A DNA stretch of 64,000 nt from Artemisia argyi (lineage: Eukaryota; Streptophyta; Magnoliopsida; Asterales; Asteraceae). Positions 1-10,759 of this stretch are shown piece by piece. The DNA is taken from the NCBI GenBank assembly GCA_030686995.1, contig CM060685.1, forward strand, positions 127,125,823 to 127,189,822. Direction: 5' to 3'. Below the pieces are notes generated by a model. That model was not told the origin of the DNA. It ran no database searches and saw only the letters and a program-made list of their open reading frames with translations. How positions within the stretch are numbered: the first letter of the stretch is position 1; every line of letters starts with the position of its first letter. Made by a program: the position numbers and the translations under genes.

Positions 1-66
1 AAACATAAACTTTATTTAAGGCAATTATTTCAAAAACTATTTTTAGGGATTAAACATTTTTTAAGG

Positions 67-68
<2 letters not shown>

Positions 69-109
<41 letters not shown>
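69..109. repeat. Poly-T tract (41 T)
   Basis: An uninterrupted run of T. The flanking bases 1-68 and 110-179 are AT-rich and hold nothing I recognise. It could be the poly(A) tail of a reverse-strand retroposed sequence, but no body is identifiable. Confidence 0.9.
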
Positions 110-110
<1 letters not shown>

Positions 111-179
111 GAAAAACATTTTTGCATTATACGTAGTGGTGATATGGTTGGTGCAAATAAGTATTTGGTCATAAGCTTT

Positions 180-501
180 GTTTGGCGCGACGTTTATAAG
201 AGCTCAGCTTTTAAAATAAGCTAGCTGATAAAATAAGTTTTGTTTGTCACACAAACTTATGGAAAGTTTTATAAGCTGGAAGTCTCCATAAGCTCAAGTC
301 TATTGAAATTGGCTTATAGGGCTTATAGCTAGTCAAATTACTTAAATACCCTTCAAAATATAATGGATTATCTCGCAAAAGCTGAAAGTATTTCTAAATT
401 TAATTTAATGTATTTTTATACGATTTTACATTAATAAGCTTAAGCTCCTCCAACTAATCCTCCAAACTCCAGCTTTCGGCTTATAATATAAGCTCCAGCC
501 T
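180..501. mobile_element. MITE, left part (split by CACTA)
   Basis: This stretch is dense in AAGCTTATA/TATAAGCTT words and starts with GTTTGGCGCGACG. Its continuation lies at 8263-8316 and ends CGCCAAACG, roughly the inverted counterpart of the start. Removing the CACTA element and one CCT gives a continuous string running AGCTCCAGCCTCAACCC, the style of the common plant hAT-like MITEs rich in AGCTCC words. The family is inferred and the outer TSD was not found. Confidence 0.5.
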
Positions 502-533
502 CACTACAACAATAAGTAGGACGGGCGAGGAGA

Positions 534-794
534 CTTTTGGCGGGGACACCCATGTCCCCGCCGAAAGTCGCTAAATGACAAAAACCATGCTGACCTGGCA
601 CACCAAATGGCTGACCGAGTAGGAGAAATTCAACTCAAACTTTTAGCGGGGACATGTCCCCGCCAAAAGTTTCCCCAAGTTTGACCAAATTTTCTTATTC
701 TCCCTCGCTGGCTAATTGTTCCCGCGTTTTTTTCCCTCCAACACTTTTTGAATAAATTCTGACCTTTTGGCGGGGACATGTCCCCGCCGAAAGT
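534..794. repeat. CACTA subterminal palindromes, 5' cluster
   Basis: Three copies (534-568, 639-670, 763-794) of a motif made of CTTTTGGCGGGGACA followed by nearly its own reverse complement, TGTCCCCGCCAAAAG. The symmetry centre is GGGGACATGTCCCC. Copies differ at a few bases, such as AGCGGGG for GGCGGGG or GAAAG for AAAAG; the first has three extra bases at the centre. Each could form a hairpin or bind a dimeric transposase. Confidence 0.85.
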
Positions 795-944
795 GGGATA
801 TTTAAAAAAAAATTGATTTTATTTATAAATGATTTAATTAAGTTAAAAATCATTTAAAATTATTAAAATTTATTTAAATAAATTAAAAACGATTTAAACT
901 AATTAAAAATGATTTCAAATAAAAATAAATGATTCAAAAATAAA

Positions 945-2780
945 CGATATTATCTCGACACATTCGTTTAACATCTCATGTATAACCATATCATCTCGAC
1001 TCATTCGTTTAACATGTTATGCATATCCATAACAATTCGACTCATCCGTTTAAATGTTATGCATATCCATAACAACTCGTCTCGTCCGTTTAACATGTTA
1101 TGCGTATCCATAACAACTCGCCTCGTCCGTTTAACATGTTATGCGTATCCATAACAACTCGACTCGTCCGTTTAACATGTTATGCGTATCCATAACAACT
1201 CGACTCGTCCGTTTAACATGTTATGCGTATCCATAACAACTCGACTCGTCCGTTTAACATGTTATGCGTATCCATAACAACTCGACTCGTCCGTTTAACA
1301 TGTTATGCGTATCCATAACGACTCGACTCATCCGTTTAACATGTTATGCTTATCCATAACGACTCGACTCGTCCGTTTAACATGTTATGCTTATCCATAA
1401 CGACTCGACTCGTCCGTTTAACATGTTATGCGTATCCATAACAATTCGACTCATCCGTTTAAATGTTATGCATATCCATAACAACTCGACTCGTCCGTTT
1501 AACATGTTATGCGTATCCATAACAACTCGACTCGTCCGTTTAACATGTTATGCGTATTCATAACAACTCGACTCGTCCGTTTAACATGTTATGCGTATTC
1601 ATAACAACTCGACTCGTCCGTTTAACATGTTATGCGTATCCATAACAACTCGACTCGTCCGTTTAACATGTTATGCGTATCCATAACAACTCGACTCCTC
1701 CGTTTAACATGTTATGCGTATCCATAACAACTCGACTCGTCCGTTTAACATGTTATGCGTATCCATAACAACTCGACTCGTCCGTTTAACATGTTATGCG
1801 TATCCATAACAACTCGACTCGTCCGTATCCGTTTAACATGTTATGCGTATCCATAACAACTCGACTCATGCGTTTAACATGTTATGCTTATCCATAACGA
1901 CTCGACTCCTTCATTTAACATGTTATGCATATCCATAACGACTCTACTCATTCTTTTAACATGTTATGCGTATCCATAACAACTAGACTCGTCCGTTTAA
2001 CACGTTACGCATATCCATAACAACTCGACGCATCCGTTTAACATGTTACGCCTATACATAACAACTCGACTCATCCGTTTAACACGTTATGCATATCCAT
2101 GTATAACCATATCATCTCGGCTCGTTCGTTTAACATCTCACGTATAACCATATCATCTCGGCTCGTTCAAGTGTTTTACATCTCATGCATAACCATATCA
2201 TCTCGGCTCGTTCGTTTAACATCTCATGTATAACCATATCATCTCGCTTCGTTCGTTTAACATCTCCTGCATAACCATATAATCTCGGCTCGTTCGTTTA
2301 ACATCTCACGTATAACCATATCATCTCGGCTCGTTCAAGTGTTTAACATCTCGTGTACAACCATATCATCTCGGCTCGTTCGTTTAACATCTCACGTATA
2401 ACCATATCATCTCGGCTCGTTCGTTTAACATCTCCTGCATAACCATATCATCTCGGCTCCTTCGTTTAACATCTCACGTATAACCATATCATCTCGGCTC
2501 GTTCAAGTGTTTAACATCTCCTGCATAACCATATAATCTCGGCTCGTTCGTTTAACATCTCACGTATAACCATATCATCTCGGCTCGTTCAAGTGTTTAA
2601 CATCTCATGTATAACCATATCATCTCGTCTCGTTCGTTTAACATATCATGTCGGCTCGTTCGTTTAACATCTCACGTATAACCATATCATCTCGGCTATA
2701 ACCATATCATCTCGGCTCGTTCGTTTAACATCTCACGTATAACCATATCAACTCGGCTCGTTCGTTTAACATTACACACT
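945..2780. repeat. 41-bp minisatellite inside CACTA
   Basis: More than 40 tandem units with a 41-bp period. Type A units (about 1010-2090) contain CGTTTAACATGTTATGCGTA. Type B units (about 945-1010 and 2090-2780) contain CGTTTAACATCTCACGTATA. They share the framework CTCG-CTCGT-CGTTTAACAT, so the array has a B-A-B layout. A few units are shortened or fused, for example near 1825 and 2640-2700. There are no unique spacers, so it is not CRISPR-like. Bases 795-945 and 2781-3058 are AT-rich filler built of ATGATTTAAA-type words. Confidence 0.92.
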
Positions 2781-3059
2781 AACCAAGGACCTATCAAAAA
2801 TAATTTTAAATGATTTAAAAAGTGATGTAAATAATTTTAAAAAGTCTTAAGTTAATTAAAGATGATTTTAAATTTTTAAATGATATAAATTATTTTAAAA
2901 AGTGATGTAAATAATTTTAAAAAGTGATGTAAATAATTTTAAAAAGATTTAAATTAATTAAAGATGATTTAGAAAAAAATTATTTAAATTTAAATGATTT
3001 AATTAATATTGATTTAAGTTAATTAACATGGTATAAAATAAATTTTTTTTATCAAAAAT

Positions 3060-3299
3060 ACTTTCGGAGGGAACATGTCCCCGCTAAAAGTTTTCACCAA
3101 AATTTTTGATTTTCCCTCGGTGCATTTACTTTATCCCGCCAAACCTTTTGGCGATTGGTAAATACTTTCGGCGGGGACATGTCCCCGCTAAAAGTTTTCA
3201 CCAAAATTTTTGATTTTCCCTCGGTGCATTTACTTTATCCCGCCAAACCTTTTGGCGATTGGTAAAAACTTTCGGCGGGGACATGTCCCCGCCAAAAGT
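3060..3299. repeat. CACTA subterminal palindromes, internal cluster in a 103-bp duplication
   Basis: Three further copies of the CTTTYGGCGGGGACA palindrome, at 3061-3091, 3164-3195 and 3269-3299. The first two are followed by the same roughly 70-bp sequence ending near ATTGGTAAA, so the block arose by tandem duplication of a unit of about 103-105 bp. Inside the unit lies another small inverted pair, CGCCAAACC and TTTTGGCG. Confidence 0.85.
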
Positions 3300-3900
3300 G
3301 TGACCTCAATTATTAACAGATGCAGATCTAGTAGTCAACACTTACAAAAAATAAAAAAACAAACACACCTTTGCTCTCTGCTGCTTCTCTCGATCTGCTG
3401 CACCACCACCACTACCATCAACACCACCACACCACTACACCACAGCGCCACCACTACACCACCACTACTTCATTGCACTAGCACCACCATCTCCACCACA
3501 GCACCCCCACACTCGCACCACTCTGCACATCTCTTTCTCCCCTCTCCCGTTTAATTCTTTCTTTTTATCATCTCCTTTCTTCATTTCTTCCTCTCGTTTA
3601 CAAACCCAGGTAAATTTTTGTTAACTTTTTGATATTTGTTAATTTTTTGACATTTGTTAATTTTTGTTAATTTTTTTTTAATGTTTGCTAATAGTTTATG
3701 GTTTTTGTGATTTTTTGTTAATAAGAATTGATTGCATGTGTTATTTTGTATTTTTATTAATTTTTTCATTTTTTTTGTAATTTTTTTTGCAGCCGTGAAC
3801 AAGCCGAGATAGCTGAGAACCACATTTGCAGCCGAGACAAAGGATGAGTCTGAATGTAACGGGGATGAGTCTGAATGTAACGGGGAGGGCAGTGGGGAGT
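3300..3900 (+). pseudogene. CACTA gene remnant: leader, intron, acidic last exon
   Basis: A pyrimidine- and CAC-rich stretch (3360-3550) resembles a 5' leader. It ends ACAAACCCAG at about 3609, before a donor-like GTAAATTTTTG. A T-rich intron-like segment then runs to TTTTTTTGCAG at about 3792. The following exon contains a directly repeated segment coding DESECNG twice, then EGSGE and a stop (about 3838-3903). I infer that this is what remains after internal deletion of a transposase gene: first exon, one intron and the acidic C-terminus. Bases 3904-4182 resemble a 3' UTR. No transposase domain is visible, so the assignment rests on position. Confidence 0.4.
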
Positions 3901-4182
3901 AGGATATGGGTTTTTTGGGTTATTGGTCGGTTTATATGTGTTTTTGGGTTATGGACATATTTTCGGATATTTAGATAGATTATTATGTGTTAGGATCCCC
4001 GCTAAATCGATTATGCGTATAGTTTTGGACCATTTGGGGGTAGGTTATGGATAGTTTTGTAGAAGATCATGTTTTAGGGATCACGGTTTTTGAATCGTTT
4101 GACGAATTTCTAATTTATAATATTATGTTTAGCGAATTTTGAACCATTTTGTGGTGTTGTAGCATATTTTGTGATGTTGTAG

Positions 4183-7100
4183 TGATTGGATCCAAACGGT
4201 CAACCTAAACTGACCAGGTGATGGTCAACAAGGTCAAACGTCTAAAACCAATGCTCCGAGGAATACAGTGTTTTCCCGGGTCGTTTAAGTCCCGACGAGG
4301 TGTGAATTGTAAACAAAACGGTTATTTGATCGGGTGAATTTGGATGAAAAGGGATTTGTGAGTGATTGAACTAAGGAATATATGAAGAAATAGCTTAAAC
4401 AAGCTATGTGAATAAGACGGGAAGCTAAGAAAAACCAGAAACGATTAAAACTTAAAAGTGTACGTTACGTTTAAATAAAACGTAGACGTACGAAATAAAA
4501 CGCGAGTTTTAACAAAATAAAATACTTACAAAAGTGAAAACCACATTTTTACAATCTTAATAATAAAAGAAACTTTTTAGAAAATTAAAATTACTTTTTA
4601 CACTATTTAATTAATTACTATTAATTAAAAACTATTTAATACTTATTATTAATACTTAAATAACTAAAATACAATATAATATTATTTAAATACTAAAAAG
4701 GTGAAAATAAAATTCCTAAAATTATAAAATAACTAAAAATAAGTTTTAAAATTAAAAATAAGTGTTTTTGTCTTTTTGTGGATTTTCTATTAATTAATTA
4801 CTATTTAATTACTAATTAACTAATTAACTATTTTAAATTAAGAAAATTACTAAATGAATAGTAAAAATTCTAATAAAATTTCTAAAATTACTTTATAACA
4901 TATAAAAGCTATAAAAAATATAAAAACTTGATTTTACTTAATAAAAACTAGATATGCTATTTTAAACTACTTATTAATTAATAATTAGTAAAACTAAAAT
5001 TAATTCTAATAAATACTAAACAACAAATTAAAAATCTGAGAAAATTATTATAACTACTTTAATATAATAGGAAATTAATAAAAATATAAAAAAGCTAAGT
5101 TCTTAATAAAAATCTAAAAATGAAAAATAAAATTTAAATAAAATTAAATAGAAACTATCACTTAAAATTAAATTTGTTTTTTCTGGATTTTTATTTTAGA
5201 AACCTACTTTACATCTAAAAACATAAAATTTTTATAAAAACAAACTTTTTAGAACTTAATAATAAGCAAAATATAAGCAAAAAGGGTCAACAGTTGACCA
5301 CAGTTGACCAAAGGGTGAAATAAGCTCAAATGAGATTTGGTGGGGTCCACAATGGTTAATCCAGGTCCAAATAAGTTAGACTAACTTAAATAAGCTGGAA
5401 TAAGCCAAAGGTTCACACAGAATAAGCCAAAAGCCAACAAATAAGCAATTGCTTATTATTTCTGGAATGGAAAGTGGGACAGATTTCTGTGGGGTATTCC
5501 AGGTGGGACCCAGAGAGTGTGAGGTCAACCCAAGGGTCAAAATATGGAGTCTGGTAGGGGGAGGGTTGAATGGTGCAAGGATGGTGGCCTGGGGCCCACT
5601 GAGGTGGTCAGAACACCACCACAAAGTGGTGGTGGTGGGTGTGCAACTGCTGAGACAGAGCAGACCTTGCCCTGCAATCTGCTTTGGCTCAATGTGGGGC
5701 CCAAGGGAAAAATCTCAAAAATCAAAGAACTATGAAATTCAATAGATGAGCTGATGGACTATGCATAGAAACAGGTTTCAACCTTTGAAAGCAATTACAA
5801 AAATCAAAACAATTTGTTGAACTTTTGTGAAAAACTGAAAGTGCACAATTTGACTTTTGTAGAAAACTTAAGAGCTTGACTTTTTTAAACTTGTGGATGA
5901 TTATACTGATTGAATAAGTTGTATTAAACCTAAAATAAGTTAAATTATCCTACATTTACTAGTTTAAGACTAAATTGAAGGTGTGTAGGTCTTAAATTTC
6001 CACACAGTGGACTGTGGGGGACTTAAAAGGCTAATTTTGACTTTTCACACTGACCTTCTGGATTTTATGCCTAACTTATGCTACATTTACCTAATGGAAG
6101 CTGTTGAAACCTAATTTCACTCCTAAACCTAAGTGGAACACAGATTTGCAGCTAGAACCAAACACACCTTTATGTGAACTGTTTTGAGATTTTGTGAAGG
6201 AACTAGCAAATTTAAGCCATGAAACTAAGATTCAAATGTATAATAGGCTATTATAAGCATAAATAAACAAAGATGAACCAGAATTAAACACTACAACTGT
6301 AAATCACAAGATGATGCAAGTTTACACTAAAAACTGAAATTAAAACTTACAATGATTTCAAATAGTGTTGTACTGAGCCAAAGGTTATCCTAACCTATAC
6401 CTCCCATGAGGTTTCTAAACCATACACTTCAACAATTTACTAGGATCCACAGCTTTCACAACCATAACAAGAAATTTAATTTGTAACTGAAATTGCTAAC
6501 TTGGATGTTAAAACTGAAAACCTTAAATTAAGTTGTAAAATGAGTTTTAGAAACACAGACAATACTTATTACAAGGATTTAAAGCAAAATATTACAACAG
6601 AACTTGGAATTTAAGCTAAAACATGAGACTAAATTACACTACTCCTAAACTACATTAACTACTACTTCTTCCTTCATTCTTTTTCACTTTTATAGGTCCT
6701 GGCTGTCTCTCTTGACTTTCCCACACCTTCTAAGAGCCCTTGGATGACTCTTGTGTGATCCTGACCCTTGAATCAATTTTGGCGGGAAAAAGGTATGTAG
6801 CAGTTTGGGTGGGAGTTGGTGAGTAGGTGAGCAATTAAATGAGGAGGGGGGATGAATGGGTGTAGGTGAGGGTTTTGTGGATTTTGGTGAGGAGGGGGGA
6901 GCAAATTACCCTGATAATTAGGGGGGGAATAATGGAGGATTAGGGAGAAGATGAACAGTGGTACGGGTTTGTGGGTTTGACCGAAGTCAACGAGGGGGTA
7001 TTATTAGTTTAGGGTGGGCCGGATTTGATGTGGTTTGGGCTTGAGAAGTGGATCAGGTTGTGGTATTGGGTGGTGTTTTGGTTTGTTTGTATTTTGAGTC

Positions 7101-7755
7101 CATTTGGTAACTAATAAACAACAAGGACCAATAATGTAATTCTGAAAATCCAAGGGCCGTTTTTGTAAATTTTTCAAACTTGTTTCAAGGGTAAAACATG
7201 CCATCTTTCAAAAGTCCAGGATATAAATTACATTTTTTTTTCATTTTTCAAATTCCCGGGGACCATTTATGTCAAAATTCAAAATCCGGGGACTAAAATT
7301 GCCAAATTGTGAAAATATTTTATCCAAGGACCAATATTGAACAATTTGAATTTACAAGGACCAAAAATGATTTTTCTCTCAAAAATACCCCACCAGGGAC
7401 CAAATCTGCCAATGTTTGAAACTCCAGGGACCAAAAGCGTAAATTCTCAAAACTTTCCAATTTTTCACCAAAGGACTAAATATGACATTTTATGATTTCA
7501 AAATGACCTTTGGTGATAAGTTTCCTTATTTTGAATATCCAGGGACTAGATTTGTCAATATTTGAAACTTGAGGGACTGAAACTGCCAATTGTGCAAACT
7601 TTGTTCGTTTTTCATTTGTTTTTAAACATTTTGCATCTAAACCATATAAAACACACTTTTAAGATAATTTCAGTATTTTGATGCATTATTGGGTGTTTTT
7701 GGATGTATTGGCAGTTCATATAAGACAAAAATGATGAGTATTTACACACTCATCA
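4183..7755 (-). mobile_element. Long solo LTR nested in CACTA (3.57 kb)
   Basis: The segment starts TGATTGGATCC, ends CACTCATCA and is flanked by the 5-bp duplication TGTAG (4178-4182 and 7756-7760). Read on the minus strand it begins TGATGAGTGTGTAAATAC. It contains no ORF with a recognisable domain, no primer-binding site and no second LTR copy, so a solo LTR left by recombination is the simplest reading. Phrases such as GGGACCAAAAGCGTAAA recur through 7200-7560, a style common in long Ty3/gypsy LTRs. Bases 4270-4335 match a stretch at 63836-63907 in sharing TTTTCCCGGGTCGTT and TCCCGACGAGG, so a related LTR lies at the window end. Family level is uncertain. Confidence 0.72.
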
Positions 7756-7860
7756 TGTAGCATGTTTGTGGTTGAAACACAGGTTGGGTTATTGTAGATT
7801 TTTTCCGGAAAAAATCTGAAAATTACCCATTTTGCAGCAATTTGCTGAAAATTGGTCAGT

Positions 7861-8240
7861 CACTTTTGGCGGGGACATGTCCCCACCAAAAGTTTGCTAC
7901 AATATCTTTGGATACAGCTTTTGGCGGGGACATGTCCTCGCCGAAAGTGTGTTAATTATTATTTAAATCAAGGATTAAGGGGTTAATCACAACAATGAAA
8001 AACACTTTTGGCGGGGACATGTCCCCGCCGAAAGTAGTGCCATGCTGGCATGTTTGATCTGACCAAAATTGTCCACGCTGGCAGTGTGGGTCCCACGTGT
8101 CCCCGCCAAAAGTGGTGTCCGTCACCGCCAAAAGGTTACAGCGAAGGGGTTTTGCCGGCGAACTTTCGGCGGGGACATGTCCCCGCCAAAAGTATTGGAC
8201 GGGGAGAAGTCCCCGCTGAAAGATTCAAAATGTCCCCGAG
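7861..8240. repeat. CACTA subterminal palindromes, 3' cluster
   Basis: Copies at 7861-7893, 7918-7948, 8003-8035 and 8161-8193, plus half or degraded copies at 8091-8113, 8196-8222 and 8231-8246. They use the same GGCGGGGACATGTCCCCGCC core as the 5' end. Density is higher here than at the 5' end. Bases 7761-7860 show nothing else. Confidence 0.85.
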
Positions 8241-8262
8241 AAAAGTAGTGATTGTTGTAGTG

Positions 8263-8316
8263 CCTCAACCCAACTCCGGCTTCGGTTCATCCAGCCCCAA
8301 CCCATTTCGCCAAACG
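8263..8316. mobile_element. MITE, right part (split by CACTA)
   Basis: Continuation of the MITE at 180-501, starting with the CCT duplicated by the CACTA insertion and ending CGCCAAACG, the approximate inverse of the GTTTGGCG start at 180. Bases 8317-8904 hold no gene or repeat that I recognise. Confidence 0.45.
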
Positions 8317-8904
8317 TAGAGATACAGTTATAAATTTATAGCTAATATGCAATTCTCCCTTTATAATAGTACGTCACAGTTAAGTGGCAGCTATTTGGGA
8401 AATCACTATCGAACTTCTAATGCGTGAATAATGATAGAATAAATTCTGAGTGGTTAACAGTGCACTGCCTCATTGATCTCCTTATGTTAAAATTTCGTTG
8501 ACCTCTTAACTTGAAACGATACCTGCATTTTACGCGGAACAATACTTATCAATAATAAGCTCATCTCCTACTTTCGTTGAGGTTATATCCACATGTGATT
8601 GGTAAGAGGGGTGACTATCGTTCATTAGCCGACAGATCGCTATTCATACACGACATTACCTTTGTGCCAACTTATAAAGATACTAATTTGTAAAAGTATT
8701 ATACTTGGTAATCAGAAATATGATTTATCTTGGACATTCAAATATACCCTTGTGCTATAGAAGTCAATGTACAAATGGTTGCACATAAATGATACGTAGT
8801 ATACTAAAAGTGATACCATAAGCTGTTTTAAGTTCAAACTATTGTTTTGTAATTGTGTAGAGTCAAGAAGGATCAAAAGGATCACAAAAACAATTTAAAT
8901 TGAA

Positions 8905-9330
8905 GTTGATCACGTGTTGAACATGACATCATGCAAGCTTTAGCCAAAGCTAGAACAAATGATGATTGTGAATTGAGAAGGATTCTTGATGAGGTTTCAC
9001 CTAGAAACCTTTGAGAAGATGAAGAAACTTTTATCAGCTAAAGATGAAGAAATAACCAAGTTACGAGATGAAATTCAGATTATATCTGCACACTGGAACC
9101 TTATTAACGATATGGAGTCCCAAGTATGTTTGTAATTTTGCGGGTGTTGATTGTTTTACTAAATTATAACTTAGATTTTTTTATTGAAATGATCCAAAAC
9201 TTCCATATGACAGTTGGAGAAACATCGTAGAGCTGATCATGACTTGAAGAAAAGGGTTTTAAAACTGGAGTTTTGTCTTCATGAAGCTCATATATACTCA
9301 GGCGTGAAAGCGTCAAAGGGTAATACTACA
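8905..9330 (+). pseudogene. NEAP-like coiled-coil gene fragment (broken)
   Basis: Two exon-like pieces encode a coiled coil. The first (about 8905-9123) reads CELRRILDEVSP, then after a one-base shift at about 9010 continues FEKMKKLLSAKDEEITKLRD and ISAHWNLINDMESQ. An intron with consensus ends (GTATGT at 9124, CAG at 9213) leads to a second exon from 9214 reading RRADHDLKKRVLKLEFCLHE. From memory this resembles the C-terminal half of plant nuclear envelope-associated proteins, which sit at the inner nuclear membrane. Beyond about 9290 the match fades, and the terminal membrane segment of that family is not visible. The N-terminal half is missing and the frame is broken, so it is probably a captured or decayed fragment. 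Bases 9331-10101 hold nothing recognised. Confidence 0.5.
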
Positions 9331-10101
9331 TTTGTTTTTGGTTCGTTAGAATGAGTATATGTGACATGACAAGCTATTGAAGGCATACAGGATAATTTTT
9401 GCAGTATAAGCTTAAGAATGAAAAATATCATGGTGATTGATTTTTCTACTGATAAAGAAGCTAAAGATGTAGGTGCATGTTCACCGTTCAGAATAGATGT
9501 AGCATATATGTTCACTGGGCAGAAAAGTAGTTAGTTATGGTAAATTTCATTAGTTAGGGTCACTTTTACTTAAAAGATGAGAGATTTACGAGGATAGAAG
9601 TGGTGTAACGGAATGAATCATTACATTTCTTCATCATCTATGGCTGGCCTATAAAAATGTAGTGAACTTTTAAGGATTGTTTGGTAGGAATTAATGAGGA
9701 AATTGGCAAACAAAGATGAACCTGTTCTATTGATGCAAATTAGGAAATTCAGGAATGACATCGACTAGAAGTTTAGACATGTTTTCAGTTGCTATAGTCC
9801 CTTAAACATTGACTTGGTGCATAAATCTGAAGCGAAAGAGTACCATAAGCATTTATGTAAATTGGAGCACTCACTTGAGTTGACGGCTTTATTTTCCATT
9901 GTTTAGTTTAGTCTTTCTCCTTGAAAATAGGTATCATAGGATTCATGGGGACTTAAAGCATATTGGAAACAATATCTCTACAATTAGTAAGCAAAACAAT
10001 GTCAATTGAGAGGACACACAACAACACCAATATGTGTTGTCATGAGTAACTATTTCTCTTACAAGAGACATGAAAAGGTAATCCAATAGCAGCTTGCAGG
10101 T

Positions 10102-10450
10102 TAGAATCATGGGATAATTACCAAAATAGATCGTTGACTTTTTGACTAGTCACTTTGTAGACTTTCAAATTTCACTTTCCAAAATTAGATCAGGGCAACT
10201 TAAAAAATGAGCAACCTTCATATATATGCGACACGTGTCCTTAAAAGATTCTAGATTCTGTACTATACATTCCAAAAGATTCTAGATTCTGTATTATATT
10301 AATAAAATATTCGACACGTGTCGCACATATATGAAGGTTGCTCAGTCGCCAAGTTTGCCTGATCCGCCGGAGGAAAGTGATTTAAAAACATCTATTCAAG
10401 GAAAGTGCTTTGGACGACTGATCTATTTTGGTAATTATCCCTAGAATCAT
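10102..10450. mobile_element. Mutator-type MITE with 9-bp TSD
   Basis: The element occupies 10111-10441 (331 bp). It starts GGGATAATTACCAAAATAGA and ends with the exact inverse of those 20 bases. It is flanked by the 9-bp duplication TAGAATCAT (10102-10110 and 10442-10450), the TSD length of Mutator-like elements. A second inverted pair lies inside: GAGCAACCTTCATATATATG before GACACGTGTC, and their inverse near 10310-10345, so the strand can fold into a double hairpin. The G-box core CACGTG occurs in both inner arms. There is no coding content. Confidence 0.88.
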
Positions 10451-10631
10451 TAGCCTTGTGACAGTGCGTCTGAATTAATCGATCGAGAGGATCGATCGAT
10501 TGATTTCCCAAATCGATCGAGCCACTGTGGGTGGCGTTTTTGAAATCGATCGCCGGACATAAGTTTGCAATATGGGTCGAGTTTTCAATCGATTTTGTAC
10601 AAGAAAAAACATTCAACATTACCGTTTGAAA

Positions 10632-10662
<31 letters not shown>

Positions 10663-10689
10663 TAAAAAATAAATTGCCACTTTTCATCC
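10451..10689. repeat. ATCGATCGA-rich stretch and AAAT microsatellite
   Basis: At 10470-10595 the word ATCGATCGA and its variants recur at least four times, a short palindromic cluster. An (AAAT)n microsatellite lies at about 10634-10672. Both lie directly upstream of the transposase-like gene and could belong to the same element, but no terminal inverted repeat was found. Confidence 0.6.
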
Positions 10690-10697
10690 TATAAATA
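10690..10697 (+). promoter_or_regulatory. TATA box of Harbinger-like gene
   Basis: TATAAATA lies 63 bp upstream of the ATG at 10760. The intervening leader is rich in CAAAC and ACAC words, as usual for plant 5' UTRs. Confidence 0.6.
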
Positions 10698-10759
10698 CCA
10701 ACCTCAAACCCACATTCAAACACACAATTGAAACAAATTGTCATCAATATTCATTCACC

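Larger units (their letters stand above)
502..8262. mobile_element. Non-autonomous CACTA transposon
   Basis: The element starts CACTACAACAAT at 502 and ends with the exact inverse ATTGTTGTAGTG at 8251-8262. It is flanked by the 3-bp duplication CCT (499-501 and 8263-8265), diagnostic of CACTA/En-Spm elements. Both ends carry many copies of a palindromic subterminal motif, as expected for transposase-binding sites of this superfamily. No transposase gene is present: the interior is a minisatellite, a leader with one intron and a short acidic exon, plus a later LTR insertion at 4183-7755. Without that insertion and its TSD copy the element is about 4.2 kb. It would need a transposase supplied in trans. 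The 3-bp TSD and the 12-bp TIR are perfect. Confidence 0.92.

Noticed and set aside
945..2780. CRISPR-like regular repeats
   Set aside because: The repeats are head to tail with no unique spacers, lie inside a CACTA element, and the genome is eukaryotic.
3210..3554. Open frame rich in His/Thr over the CAC-rich stretch
   Set aside because: It begins inside a subterminal palindrome and runs through low-complexity leader sequence; no domain.
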